DNA of 64,000 nt from Ruegeria_B marisflavi (lineage in GTDB: Bacteria; Pseudomonadota; Alphaproteobacteria; Rhodobacterales; Rhodobacteraceae), in assembly GCF_025673445.1 (NCBI RefSeq), contig NZ_JAOVQN010000001.1, positions 325,411 to 389,410 of the forward strand, in the 5' to 3' direction. The stretch's first letter is position 1, and every line of letters starts with the position of its first letter. This document shows positions 8,723 through 16,954 of the stretch, in pieces. The position numbers were made by a program, and so were the translations under genes. Under the pieces are notes generated by a model. The model was given only the letters and a program-made list of their open reading frames with translations, did no database searches and was not told the DNA's origin.

Positions 8723-8800
8723 CTTGTCAAATCCGTTTTGACCGGCGTCCTGAGGCCATTCGCCCGTTGCGGGGCGCTGAGATTTCGGCAAGACTTCGTT

Positions 8801-9238
8801 ATGAACTCCGATTTGCCCTTAACTTCAAGGTCCTTGCCGATCGCGCTGCTCAGGGCGCGCGAACGTGTCATGGGGCCGATCCGTGCCATTCTGATGGATG
8901 TCGGGATTACCGAACAACAATGGCGCGTCCTTCGTGTCCTCGAAGAGGAGGGACCACAGGATCCGACTCGAATCGCGGATCAGGCGTGTCTGCTGTTGCC
9001 CAGCCTGACCCGGATCCTTCAGAAACTGGAAGAGAAGGATTTGATCACGCGGCAACCTGATCCCGGTGACAGGCGCAAACAGATTGTCAATATCACGCCG
9101 GCTGGAGCCAAGATCATTCGCGATAACCTGGGCGCCAGCCAGGCTGTGTTTGATGATATCCGAACGCAGTTGGGGGCCGATCGCTTCGAAACACTGCTTG
9201 ATCTTCTAAATGAGCTCTATCAGGAAAAATCCGTCTGA
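8801..9238 (+). CDS. hpaR: MarR-family regulator of homoprotocatechuate degradation (HpaR-like)
   Basis: This 145-residue winged-helix protein has the motif ITEQQWRVLRVLEEEGPQDPTRIADQACLL followed by SLTRILQKLEEKDLITRQPDPGDRRK, which is the recognition helix and wing typical of HpaR/HpcR. The ATG at 8801 gives the standard family length; an in-frame extension to 8738 adds a poor leader. It is divergent from hpaD across a perfect palindrome, so it most likely represses the dioxygenase-decarboxylase-aldolase-transporter operon until an aromatic ligand binds. Confidence 0.88.
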   Translation: MNSDLPLTSRSLPIALLRARERVMGPIRAILMDVGITEQQWRVLRVLEEEGPQDPTRIADQACLLLPSLTRILQKLEEKDLITRQPDPGDRRKQIVNITPAGAKIIRDNLGASQAVFDDIRTQLGADRFETLLDLLNELYQEKSV

Positions 9239-9692
9239 GTCCGGGGAGATAGGAGAATCTGCCGGAGAGGAGGGGGTTCTCTCCGGCAGAGGGGTCAGGC
9301 TAGAAGTAGCTGCGCCGCCTGACCTTCCAGCAGAAATCGGACGCAATGGTCACCGTCCATGCCGCTGGGTCGTCGGAACATCTGCGGGCCGGTAGGGACG
9401 GCACCTTTGATAACTGAACGGGACGAGGGGGTCTGCCCGTCAGAACGATGTTCCGAGATCTCAGTTTGTCTCTGTCTCACCTTTTCTAATCAGAAAGACG
9501 CACAACCAAAGGTGGCGCAATATCGATTTTAACGCTTTGATGCATAAAGGCAAGGATTGCGCGAAAAAGTGCCGATGCAATTTTTGGTTGCAGGCAGGAT
9601 GCCGCGTATGGCCGTTGAGCGCGGTTCCTGGACAAGCCTGTTGCCAGAGCGTTAGACCAGCCTAAGATGGCGGCATCACTTCGAGGGGGAAA
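9239..9692. other. Gene-poor gap with one hairpin
   Basis: Apart from the inverted repeat at 9258-9290 I find no convincing gene. A 61-codon minus-strand open frame at 9295-9480 has no ribosome-binding site or recognisable family. The last 100 bases should hold the gentisate operon promoter. Confidence 0.5.
9258..9290. terminator. Perfect 12-bp inverted repeat downstream of hpaR
   Basis: TCTGCCGGAGAG (9258-9269) and CTCTCCGGCAGA (9279-9290) pair perfectly around a 9-base loop, 20 bases after the hpaR stop. There is no T tract on either side, so this is a terminator-like stem whose efficiency is uncertain. Confidence 0.6.
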
Positions 9693-10727
9693 ATGACCGA
9701 GCAGCTTGGCACACTAGAGGAACTGCCGCAGGACTATCGGGATCAGATGGCTGCGGCAGGTGTTGCGCCGCTTTGGCCGATGATGCGCAATGTGCTGCCG
9801 CATGATGCGCCGAAGCCCGTGACACGCTCGGGGCATTGGTCCTATCCGGCGGTGCGGCCCCTCTTGCTGCGTGCCGGAGAGCTGACGCCGGTGGAAAAGG
9901 CCGAGCGTCGGGTGCTGGTTCTGTCTGATCCGGGGCGCGGTGCGGGAGCGATGCAGGCGACCGCGACCATTTATCTGGGATTGCAACTGTTGCTTCCGGG
10001 AGAGTCGGCGCCGGCACATCGCCACACGCCGTCGGCCGTGCGGATCGTGGTCGAGGGGCAAGGCGGTTATACCGTGGTCGATGGCGAGCGCCTGGCGATG
10101 GAGCCGGGCGATCTGGTGCTGACGCCGGGCGGCGAATGGCACGATCACGGGCATGACGGGGACGAGCCGGTGATCTGGCTCGACGCGCTCGACCTGCCTC
10201 TGTTCGTGCAGCTCGAAGGGTCTTATGCGATCGAGGGCGATTTGCAGGCGCAGCGCAACCGCCCCGATGCCAGCCAGGTCGAATACCGGGCCGCCGGGCT
10301 GGCCCCGTCGCGACGGCCGGGGCGGGGTGCGCGGCGCTATCCGATGATGCGCTATCCCTGGGCCGCGACCGAGGCGGCGCTGCGCCAGATGGCGGCCTAT
10401 GGCGAGGGAATTGCCGAACTGGACTATATCAACCCCGAAACCGGAGAGGATGTGTTGCCCGCGCTTGGTTTCACCGCGATGATGCTGACGGACGGACAGG
10501 TCGAGGCACCGCCGCTGCGCTCGTGCTCTTCGGCCTTTCACGTGATCGCGGGCTCCGGGCGCTGTGAGATCGACGGGCAGGTCATCGAATGGGGGCCAAA
10601 GGACACATTCACCGCCCCGGTCTTTGCCCGCATCCGGCATCAGGCAGAGAGCGAGGCGTTTATGGTCCGAATCCACGACCGGCCGCTGCAAGAGAAACTT
10701 GGTTACTACGAGGAACGCGCCACATGA
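9693..10727 (+). CDS. Gentisate 1,2-dioxygenase
   Basis: This 344-residue bicupin protein has the metal-binding cupin motif GESAPAHRHTPSAVRIVVEG near residue 105 and LTPGGEWHDHGHDG near 147, both characteristic of gentisate 1,2-dioxygenases. The second cupin near residue 270 lacks an obvious full metal set, as is usual. A GAGGGGG-type ribosome-binding site precedes the ATG. It cleaves gentisate to maleylpyruvate. The gene overlaps the next by 4 bases (ATGA), so the two enzymes are co-translated. Salicylate or 3-hydroxybenzoate could be the upstream source of gentisate, but no gene here makes it. Confidence 0.92.
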   Translation: MTEQLGTLEELPQDYRDQMAAAGVAPLWPMMRNVLPHDAPKPVTRSGHWSYPAVRPLLLRAGELTPVEKAERRVLVLSDPGRGAGAMQATATIYLGLQLLLPGESAPAHRHTPSAVRIVVEGQGGYTVVDGERLAMEPGDLVLTPGGEWHDHGHDGDEPVIWLDALDLPLFVQLEGSYAIEGDLQAQRNRPDASQVEYRAAGLAPSRRPGRGARRYPMMRYPWAATEAALRQMAAYGEGIAELDYINPETGEDVLPALGFTAMMLTDGQVEAPPLRSCSSAFHVIAGSGRCEIDGQVIEWGPKDTFTAPVFARIRHQAESEAFMVRIHDRPLQEKLGYYEERAT

Positions 10728-11422
10728 GCGACAGCCTGTTCACCCTGCCCCCGATACCGGGCATCCCGGTCCGCGGCGACAGCGGCACCTATCCGATCGG
10801 ACGCATATTCTGCGTTGGCCGCAACTATGCCGCCCATGCCGCCGAGATGGGTAACGAAGTGGACCGCGAGGCGCCGTTCTATTTCACCAAATCCCCCGCC
10901 AATGCGATCCTGACCGGGGCCACCGTGCCTTATCCGCCGGGTACCGAGAATTTCCATTACGAGATGGAGCTGGCCTTTGCCATCGGCAAGCCGGTGTTCC
11001 GTGCCAGCCGGGCCGAGGCTTGGGACGCGGTCTATGCCTATGGCTGCGCGCTGGACATGACCCGGCGCGACCAGCAGATCCGCGAGCGCGACAAAAAACG
11101 CCCCTGGGATCTGGGTAAGGATGTCGAGAACGCGGCGGTCTTTGCCCCTCTGACCCGGGTGGCAGACTGGTCGCCCGAAGATGGTAAGCGCATCCATCTC
11201 GAAGTGAATGGCGCGGTCAAACAGGACGCCACCCTGTCCGAGCTGATCTGGAAGATTGACGAGATCGTCAGCCACCTGTCGGGCTATTACCATTTGCGTC
11301 CCGGCGATCTGGTAATGACGGGCACGCCTGCCGGGGTTGGCCCGGTCGTGGCCGGGGATGTGATCACCGGCGGCATTGACGGGCTGGATCCGATCGCGCT
11401 GACGCTTGGGCCGGCAGAGTAG
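10724..11422 (+). CDS. Fumarylpyruvate hydrolase (FAH family, NagK-like)
   Basis: This 232-residue FAH-family hydrolase has the start of the domain in GRIFCVGRNYAAHAAEMG, the segment PFYFTKSPANAILTG and the C-terminal signature LVMTGTPAGVGPVVAGD. The start at 10724 overlaps the gentisate dioxygenase stop and gives the length of NagK-type enzymes; an upstream 45-residue extension is out of frame with the dioxygenase and spurious. It should hydrolyse fumarylpyruvate to fumarate and pyruvate, the last step of the gentisate route. No maleylpyruvate isomerase gene follows, so that step must be encoded elsewhere or be bypassed. Confidence 0.9.
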   Translation: MSDSLFTLPPIPGIPVRGDSGTYPIGRIFCVGRNYAAHAAEMGNEVDREAPFYFTKSPANAILTGATVPYPPGTENFHYEMELAFAIGKPVFRASRAEAWDAVYAYGCALDMTRRDQQIRERDKKRPWDLGKDVENAAVFAPLTRVADWSPEDGKRIHLEVNGAVKQDATLSELIWKIDEIVSHLSGYYHLRPGDLVMTGTPAGVGPVVAGDVITGGIDGLDPIALTLGPAE

Positions 11423-11742
11423 CCTATGATTGCGAGGGCATCCTTGCTGCGGTTGAAAAGAATGGTGGGCGGGTCGCTGATTCCAGCCTGTCCAGAGGGA
11501 CATTAAACATGGCGCCAATCAAGTGATGAGCCAGATCGCATCCAAAAGCACGCTGGCCTATTAGTGACGATCCAAAATGCAATGGTACGGACCATGTCGG
11601 AAGAAAAGTGGTACGATTCGATCAAGCTGTTTTTTGGCGGCGCCCGTCTGATCGGGGCCTTTTGAGAGGAGTGTAGCAATATATTGCAAGTATGATAGTA
11701 ATGAGCATTATATTGCTTAGAGAGGGTCAAAGGGAGGATAAC
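11423..11742. other. 320-bp gap between gentisate genes and the TRAP operon
   Basis: No gene is apparent. The gap holds a near-palindrome ATGGT-ACGG-ACCAT (11582-11595), a weak CCCG/CGGG hairpin followed by GCCTTTT (11643-11663) that could end the upstream transcript, and two GCA-N6-TGC sites (11676-11687, 11705-11716) in front of the TRAP genes. Confidence 0.5.
11676..11716. promoter_or_regulatory. Two BoxR-type operator candidates before the TRAP operon
   Basis: GCAATATATTGC (11676-11687) is a perfect 12-bp palindrome, and GCATTATATTGC (11705-11716) is a one-mismatch copy, centres 29 bp apart. The second lies 27 bases before the dctP start. The same GCA, six A/T-rich bases, TGC pattern occurs before the benzoate ligase, boxC and boxR, so the TRAP genes are probably in the same regulon. 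Confidence 0.7.
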
Positions 11743-12801
11743 ATGACCTATCGGAGAAAGATTCTGGGTCTGATCGGTGGTGCTGCGGTTGCGGCTCTGG
11801 CGACCGGGTTCGGCGCCGGCACCGCGCTGGCGCAAGAGGTTACGCTGAAGCTGCACCAGTTCCTGCCGGCGCAGGCAAATGTGCCGAAACTGGTGCTGGA
11901 TGTCTGGGCGGACAATGTCGAGAAGGATTCGGGCGGCCGCATCAAGGTCGAGCGCTATCCCTCGATGCAACTCGGCGGCAAGCCGCCGGAGCTGATGGAC
12001 CAGGCCATAGACGGTGTGGCCGACGTGGTCTGGACTGTGGTCGGCTATACGCCGGGCCGCTTCCCCTCGACCGAGGTGTTCGAACTACCCTTCATGATGA
12101 CCAATGCCCGTGCGGTCAGCCGTGCCTATTGGGAGATGTTCGAAAAACACATGAAGGACACCGAGTTTAAGGATGTGCACATTCTGGGCACCTGGGTTCA
12201 CGGGCCCGGCATGATCCATACCAAGGATCCGGTGGAAAAACCCGAGGACCTGCAAGGCATGAAGATCCGCGGCGGTTCGCGATCGGTCAACTCGCTGCTG
12301 ACCAAACTGGGCGCGACCCCGGTCGGCATGCCGGTTCCCGCCGTTCCCGAAGGACTCAGCAAGGGTGTAATCGACGGCACAACCATTCCGTGGGAAGTCA
12401 CCACGGCATTGAAGGTTCCGGAACTGGTGGAGAACCACACCGAGTTCTCCGGAAAGGCGCTCTATACCCTGACTTTCGTTCTGGCGATGAACAAGGCCAA
12501 GTACGACAGCCTGCCGGATGATCTGAAAGCCGCTGTCGACAAGAACTCGGGTCTTGATTTCTCGGTGTTTGCGGGCGGCACACAGGCCGATTCCGATGGG
12601 CCAGCCCGCAAGGTTGCCGAAGACCTGGGCAACAACATCATCACCATCGACGAGGCCGGGGTGGCCGAATGGCGCGCGCTGGCACAGCCCATTTATGATG
12701 AGTGGGTCGCCGACATGAACAGCAAGGGCATCGACGGTCAGGCGCTGATCGACGAAGCGCAGATGCTGATCGAGAAGTACACACCGGATTACGCGAACTG
12801 A
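11743..12801 (+). CDS. dctP: TRAP transporter solute-binding protein (DctP family)
   Basis: This 352-residue secreted protein has a signal peptide (MTYRRKILG, hydrophobic stretch, cleavage after ALAQ near residue 30). It then shows the DctP pattern: LKLHQFLPAQANVPKLVLDVWADNVEKDSGG, and later KPEDLQGMKIRG, in which the conserved Arg binds the substrate carboxylate. A GGGAGG ribosome-binding site fits ATG 11743; earlier in-frame starts run through the operator. It is first in a dctPQM operon preceded by two BoxR-type sites, so benzoate or another aromatic carboxylate is the likely ligand, by inference. Confidence 0.92.
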   Translation: MTYRRKILGLIGGAAVAALATGFGAGTALAQEVTLKLHQFLPAQANVPKLVLDVWADNVEKDSGGRIKVERYPSMQLGGKPPELMDQAIDGVADVVWTVVGYTPGRFPSTEVFELPFMMTNARAVSRAYWEMFEKHMKDTEFKDVHILGTWVHGPGMIHTKDPVEKPEDLQGMKIRGGSRSVNSLLTKLGATPVGMPVPAVPEGLSKGVIDGTTIPWEVTTALKVPELVENHTEFSGKALYTLTFVLAMNKAKYDSLPDDLKAAVDKNSGLDFSVFAGGTQADSDGPARKVAEDLGNNIITIDEAGVAEWRALAQPIYDEWVADMNSKGIDGQALIDEAQMLIEKYTPDYAN

Positions 12802-12873
12802 TCCGGAGAAGAACCGACCCCGCGGCACGCAGCTGCTGCGGGATCCCCTTTCGGCGAAAGACGAAAAGAACAG

Positions 12874-13458
12874 ATGCACAAGCTGATGATGGGGCTGGCC
12901 AAGGCCATGGCCATTTTGGGTGGGATCGTGCTCAGCGCCCTGATCATGCTGACCTGCGTGTCCATTCTGGGCCGTCTGCTCAACGGTGCGTTTCACGGCA
13001 GTTTCATGACCGGGATCGCGCCGGAATTTTCTCACTGGATGATCCAGCTGGGCGTGGGTCCGGTGAACGGCGATTTTGAACTTGTCGAGGCAGGGGTTGC
13101 CTTTGCGATCTTCTGCTTCCTGCCGTTCTGTCAGATTACCGCTGGCCACGCATCTGTCGACATCCTGACGAATTCTTTTTCTCAGGGCGTGAACCGGTTC
13201 TTGCGCATGGTCACTGAGACCGTGTTCGCCGCCGTCCTGATCCTGATCGCGTGGAAACTGGGCGACGGGATGATCAGTAAACGAAGTTACGGCGAGACGA
13301 CCCTGCTATTGGAATTCCCGATATGGTGGGCCTATGCGCTGAGTTTTCTCGCCTCTCTGGCTGCGGCCGTGGTCGGCTGTTACATGGCTGGCGTGCGTTT
13401 AGTCGAGTTCTTCACCGGGCGCGTGATCGTCTGGGATGGTGTGGAGACAGGCCATTGA
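12874..13458 (+). CDS. dctQ: TRAP transporter small membrane subunit (DctQ family)
   Basis: This 194-residue protein has four hydrophobic spans (about residues 10-32, 60-85, 100-125 and 140-165), the arrangement of DctQ subunits. It forms the permease complex with DctM in the inner membrane and uses an ion gradient, not ATP. It is 72 bases downstream of dctP and overlaps dctM by 4 bases. The region between dctP and dctQ contains a CCCGC/GCGGG stem that may reduce expression of the permease relative to the binding protein. Confidence 0.88.
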   Translation: MHKLMMGLAKAMAILGGIVLSALIMLTCVSILGRLLNGAFHGSFMTGIAPEFSHWMIQLGVGPVNGDFELVEAGVAFAIFCFLPFCQITAGHASVDILTNSFSQGVNRFLRMVTETVFAAVLILIAWKLGDGMISKRSYGETTLLLEFPIWWAYALSFLASLAAAVVGCYMAGVRLVEFFTGRVIVWDGVETGH

Positions 13459-14951
13459 CCACGCTTGAAATCGGGATCGCGTCGTTCCCTGCCCTGATGG
13501 TTCTGATCTTTCTGCGCGTGCCGATCGGGCTTGCCATGTTCCTTGTCGGCCTGATTGGGCTGGTGCTGGTGACCGACGGAACTCAGGTCGCTTTTGCCCG
13601 GTTGAAGAACGAGACCTATACGACCTTTTCCAGCTACTCGCTGACCATCGTGCCGATGTTCCTGCTGATGGGCCATTTCGCCACCCTTGGCGGTATGTCG
13701 AACGCCCTGTTCAAGGCGGCCGAAGGCTGGCTGGGCCACCGCAAGGGTGGTGTTGCCATGGCCGCCATTGGTGCCTGCGCGGGGTTTGGCGCGATCTGTG
13801 GATCGTCGCTGGCCACTGCGGCCACCATGGGCCGTGTCGCCCTGCCAGAGTTGCGGCAGTATGGCTATGCCGGCGGGTTTTCTACCGCCACGCTGGCCGC
13901 AGGCGGTACGCTGGGAATCCTGATCCCGCCATCGGTAGTGCTGGTGATCTATGCCATTCTGACCGAACAGAACATTGCCAAGCTGTTTCTCGCGGCTTTC
14001 ATTCCCGGAATCATGGCGGCGGTCGGCTACCTGATCGCTATCTCTGTCTACGTGCGGCTCTACCCCGAAAGCGCGGGCACCCGGCCACCCGTTCCCTATT
14101 CCGAACGGTTTGCCGCTTTGGTCCAGGTCTGGCCAGTTCTTCTGGTGTTTGGTCTTGTTGTCGGCGGTATCTACCTTGGCTGGTTCACACCAACCGAAGG
14201 TGCCGCCGTCGGTGCGCTGGGGACCGGCGTGATTGCTTGGCTGAACGGCGGCTTGACGCGGGCCTCGCTGACCGAAAGCTTTCTGGTGACAGCGCGTTCT
14301 ACAGCAATGATCTTTTTCATCGTGCTGGGTGCGGCCTTTTACAACGGGTTCCTTGCCCTGACCCAGGTGCCGCAGGAACTCTCGAACTTCGTGGTCAGTC
14401 AGGGATACAGCCCGTGGACGGTACTGGCGCTGATCCTCGTCTTCTATCTGGTGTTCGGCTGCCTGATGGACAGTCTCAGCATGATCCTGTTGACCATCCC
14501 GATCTTCTTTCCGGTGATATCCGCAATGGACTTCGACCTTGTGTCGCTGGCCGCCATGCAGGCCGACGCCGCGATGGAGGTTCTCAAGGCCGGCGTTCCC
14601 GAAGAGATGAGCGCTGAGACCCTGGCAGGCATCAAGGATGCCATCGCCAGCGGTGCCGAACTGACTCGCGACCAGATGAAGGAGCTGGGCATCCGCGTCA
14701 CCCGTGGCATGGCCAACCGGATGGAGGCCGAGCACGTGGCGATCTGGTTCGGCATTCTGGTGCTGATCGTGGTCGAGGTCGGGCTGATCACGCCACCTGT
14801 CGGCATGAACCTGTTCATCATCAACGCGATGGATCGGGCGACCCGCATGGTCGATACCTACAAGGCGGTAATGTTCTTTGTCGCGACGGACCTGATCCGT
14901 GTTGTCATTCTGGTCGCGTTTCCCGCGATCACACTGTTTCTGCTGGGATAG
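13455..14951 (+). CDS. dctM: TRAP transporter large membrane subunit (DctM family), with an extra loop
   Basis: This 498-residue multi-pass permease is translated from TTG at 13455, which overlaps the dctQ stop as TTGA with GGAG upstream. A longer frame from 13323 would lie within dctQ and is rejected. Signature segments include GHFATLGGMSNALF, GGTLGILIPPSV and EVGLITPPVGMNLF. Usual DctM length is about 425 residues; the surplus sits between IFFPVISAMDFD and VAIWFGILVL (about residues 360-427), a charged, probably helical insert of about 65 residues absent from standard DctM. The rest looks intact, so it should be functional. Confidence 0.9.
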   Translation: MTTLEIGIASFPALMVLIFLRVPIGLAMFLVGLIGLVLVTDGTQVAFARLKNETYTTFSSYSLTIVPMFLLMGHFATLGGMSNALFKAAEGWLGHRKGGVAMAAIGACAGFGAICGSSLATAATMGRVALPELRQYGYAGGFSTATLAAGGTLGILIPPSVVLVIYAILTEQNIAKLFLAAFIPGIMAAVGYLIAISVYVRLYPESAGTRPPVPYSERFAALVQVWPVLLVFGLVVGGIYLGWFTPTEGAAVGALGTGVIAWLNGGLTRASLTESFLVTARSTAMIFFIVLGAAFYNGFLALTQVPQELSNFVVSQGYSPWTVLALILVFYLVFGCLMDSLSMILLTIPIFFPVISAMDFDLVSLAAMQADAAMEVLKAGVPEEMSAETLAGIKDAIASGAELTRDQMKELGIRVTRGMANRMEAEHVAIWFGILVLIVVEVGLITPPVGMNLFIINAMDRATRMVDTYKAVMFFVATDLIRVVILVAFPAITLFLLG

Positions 14952-15020
14952 GTCAGGTCTGCCCCGGCTCTGCGCGACCGGCCTGACCGCAGGCCGCGAC
15001 GCGGCATGTGGGAGGAGACG

Positions 15021-16808
15021 ATGACGCATTACCTGGCGCATGATGTTCGGCGCGAGGATCGCGCGGATGGCGCGGTCCTGCTGCGATCCGGGCATGAAGC
15101 AGTATCGCCTGACCGAAAGACTGCCGATTGGTTGCACCGCTGGGCCGGGCACACGCCCGATGCTGTGTTTCTGGCAGAACGCAGCGGGGCGGGCTGGGCC
15201 GAGTTGCGCTATGACGCGGCGCTGGAGCGGGTTCGCGCCGTGGCGGCAGGTCTGCTGGCGCGTGGGCTGATGCCTGGGGATCGTATCCTGATCATCTCGG
15301 GCAACAGCGTGAACCATGGAGTGTTGGCGCTTGCGGCGCAGTATGTGGGCCTTGTGCCGGTTCCGGTGGCCGAACAGTACTCGCTGATCCCCGGTGCACT
15401 GAAACAGCTACGCTATGTGATCGGGCTGATCGACCCGGCGATGGTTTACGCCGAGGATGGTGCGCAGTTCGCAAATGCGCTGGCGATGGACGAGATAACA
15501 GGCCACCGGATCGTTGTCGGACGAAATCCCGGGCCGGGTATGAGCCTTCTTGCCGATCTCGAACGCGAAACCGCCGATATTGATACCGCAGCCAAGGCAG
15601 TCGGCCCCGAGACGGTTGCCAAGATCCTGATGACCTCGGGCTCGACCTCGAACCCCAAGGGTGTACTGACCACGCAAAAGATGCTGTGCGCCAACCAGGC
15701 ACAATACACCCGCGCCTTGCCGTTTTTGTCGGAACGTCCCCCGCGACTGGTTGATTGGCTGCCTTGGAATCACGTCTTTGGCGGATCGAATAATTTCAAC
15801 CAGATGCTGGCCTTTGGCGGTGCGCTTTACATCGACGGGGGCAAGCCCGCCCCGGCCCTAATCGGCAAGACGTTTGAGAACAACCGCCTGATGAACGGCA
15901 CCATCGCCTATAACGTACCGGTGGGTTTTGCCCAGCTGCGTGACGAGATGCGTCGGGACCCTGCGTTGAAGCGCCATTTCTTTGCCGATCTCGACATGCT
16001 CTTCTATGCGGGCGCATCTCTGCCTGCAGATGTCTGGCGCGACCTGAGCGATATGGCCGCCGAAGTGCGCGACACCCAGCCCCTGATCACCACCTGCTGG
16101 GGCATGACCGAAACCGCGCCCGCCTGTATCTTTCAGCATGTACCGGCCAACCTGCCCGGTATCATCGGTGTGCCGCTGACCGGTGTGACGGTCAAGCTTG
16201 TTCCGGCAGATGGCGGGGGTCACGAGTTGCGTGTGCAGGGGCCCAACGTCTTCTCCGGCTATCTGGGCAACCCGGAAAAGACAGCCGAGGCCTTTGACGA
16301 AGAGGGTTTCTTTCGCACCGGCGACAAGGTTTCGCTGGTTGACGCCGAGGATCCGAACAAGGGGCTTCGGTTCGACGGGCGGATCGCCGAGGAGTTCAAG
16401 TTGACTACCGGGATATGGGTGCCTGCCTCCGATCTGCGGCTAGAGGTTCTGGCGGCATTGGCCCCCTTGGCGGCGGATGTGGTCTTGACCGGCGAGGGAC
16501 GTGGCGAGGTTGGCGCGATGATTGTTCCGTCGCCCGCGCTGGTGCAGGGCCTCGACGCGCGCGATGGCGCTTGTCTTCCTGGGGAACAGGCTGAGGAGAT
16601 CGCCAAGCGCCTGTCTCGTTTGAATGCGGGTCGTGGCAGCGCCACTACCGTTGCACGCGCCCTGATTCTCTCGGATCCGCCATCAATGGCGGATGGCGAG
16701 GTTACTGCCAAAGGAAACCTGAATTTCCGCAAAATCTTGATGCTCCGGGCCGAACTGGTCACCCGATTGCACGAGGATCCGGACGAAGCAGTCATTTTTG
16801 TGCATTAA
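15021..16808 (+). CDS. AMP-forming aryl-CoA ligase, feruloyl-CoA-synthase-like
   Basis: This 595-residue acyl-adenylating enzyme has ATP-binding motif ILMTSGSTSNPKGVLTT near residue 200, TCWGMTETAP near 360, and GFFRTGDKV with the RFDGRIAEEFKLTTG hinge near 450. The C-terminal lysine region reads GEVTAKGNLNFRKIL, the form seen in feruloyl-CoA synthases rather than the canonical PKTxxGK. A GGAGGAG ribosome-binding site precedes ATG 15021. It lies between the TRAP genes and benzoate-CoA ligase. It probably activates a substituted benzoate or cinnamate, which would give the box cluster a second entry point; substrate is unproven. Confidence 0.85.
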   Translation: MTHYLAHDVRREDRADGAVLLRSGHEAVSPDRKTADWLHRWAGHTPDAVFLAERSGAGWAELRYDAALERVRAVAAGLLARGLMPGDRILIISGNSVNHGVLALAAQYVGLVPVPVAEQYSLIPGALKQLRYVIGLIDPAMVYAEDGAQFANALAMDEITGHRIVVGRNPGPGMSLLADLERETADIDTAAKAVGPETVAKILMTSGSTSNPKGVLTTQKMLCANQAQYTRALPFLSERPPRLVDWLPWNHVFGGSNNFNQMLAFGGALYIDGGKPAPALIGKTFENNRLMNGTIAYNVPVGFAQLRDEMRRDPALKRHFFADLDMLFYAGASLPADVWRDLSDMAAEVRDTQPLITTCWGMTETAPACIFQHVPANLPGIIGVPLTGVTVKLVPADGGGHELRVQGPNVFSGYLGNPEKTAEAFDEEGFFRTGDKVSLVDAEDPNKGLRFDGRIAEEFKLTTGIWVPASDLRLEVLAALAPLAADVVLTGEGRGEVGAMIVPSPALVQGLDARDGACLPGEQAEEIAKRLSRLNAGRGSATTVARALILSDPPSMADGEVTAKGNLNFRKILMLRAELVTRLHEDPDEAVIFVH

Positions 16809-16847
16809 GATGCATAATTTTTGCGAGATGAATAGGCAATATCTTGC
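16802..16847. promoter_or_regulatory. Two BoxR-type operator candidates before benzoate-CoA ligase
   Basis: GCATTAAGATGC (16802-16813, overlapping the stop codon of the upstream ligase) and GCAATATCTTGC (16836-16847) fit the GCA-N6-TGC pattern, centres 34 bp apart. A looser GCATAATTTTTGC lies between them, and a lone TGCATGA at 16864. The 146-bp gap is markedly A/T-rich and should also contain the ligase promoter. Confidence 0.65.
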
Positions 16848-16954
16848 ATAAATGACTTTTGAATGCATGATGATTGTCTAAGAGGGAGGCGCGCGGGACC
16901 GTGGAGGAGAGCCGTCCGCGTGCGGCCTTGGGTATTCACCGGGAGGAGAACGGG

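Noticed and set aside
9295..9480. A 61-codon minus-strand frame in the hpaR-gentisate gap
   Set aside because: No ribosome-binding site, no family and it starts and ends in unsupported sequence.
9574..9592. GCAATTTTTGGTTGC upstream of gentisate dioxygenase as a ninth BoxR-type site
   Set aside because: The spacer is nine bases instead of six and the TGC half is poorly placed, so it does not fit the motif.
13380..15317. Open frame of about 645 codons on the minus strand across dctM
   Set aside because: Antisense to a well-supported permease; composition is His, Gln and Arg-rich with no recognisable motif.
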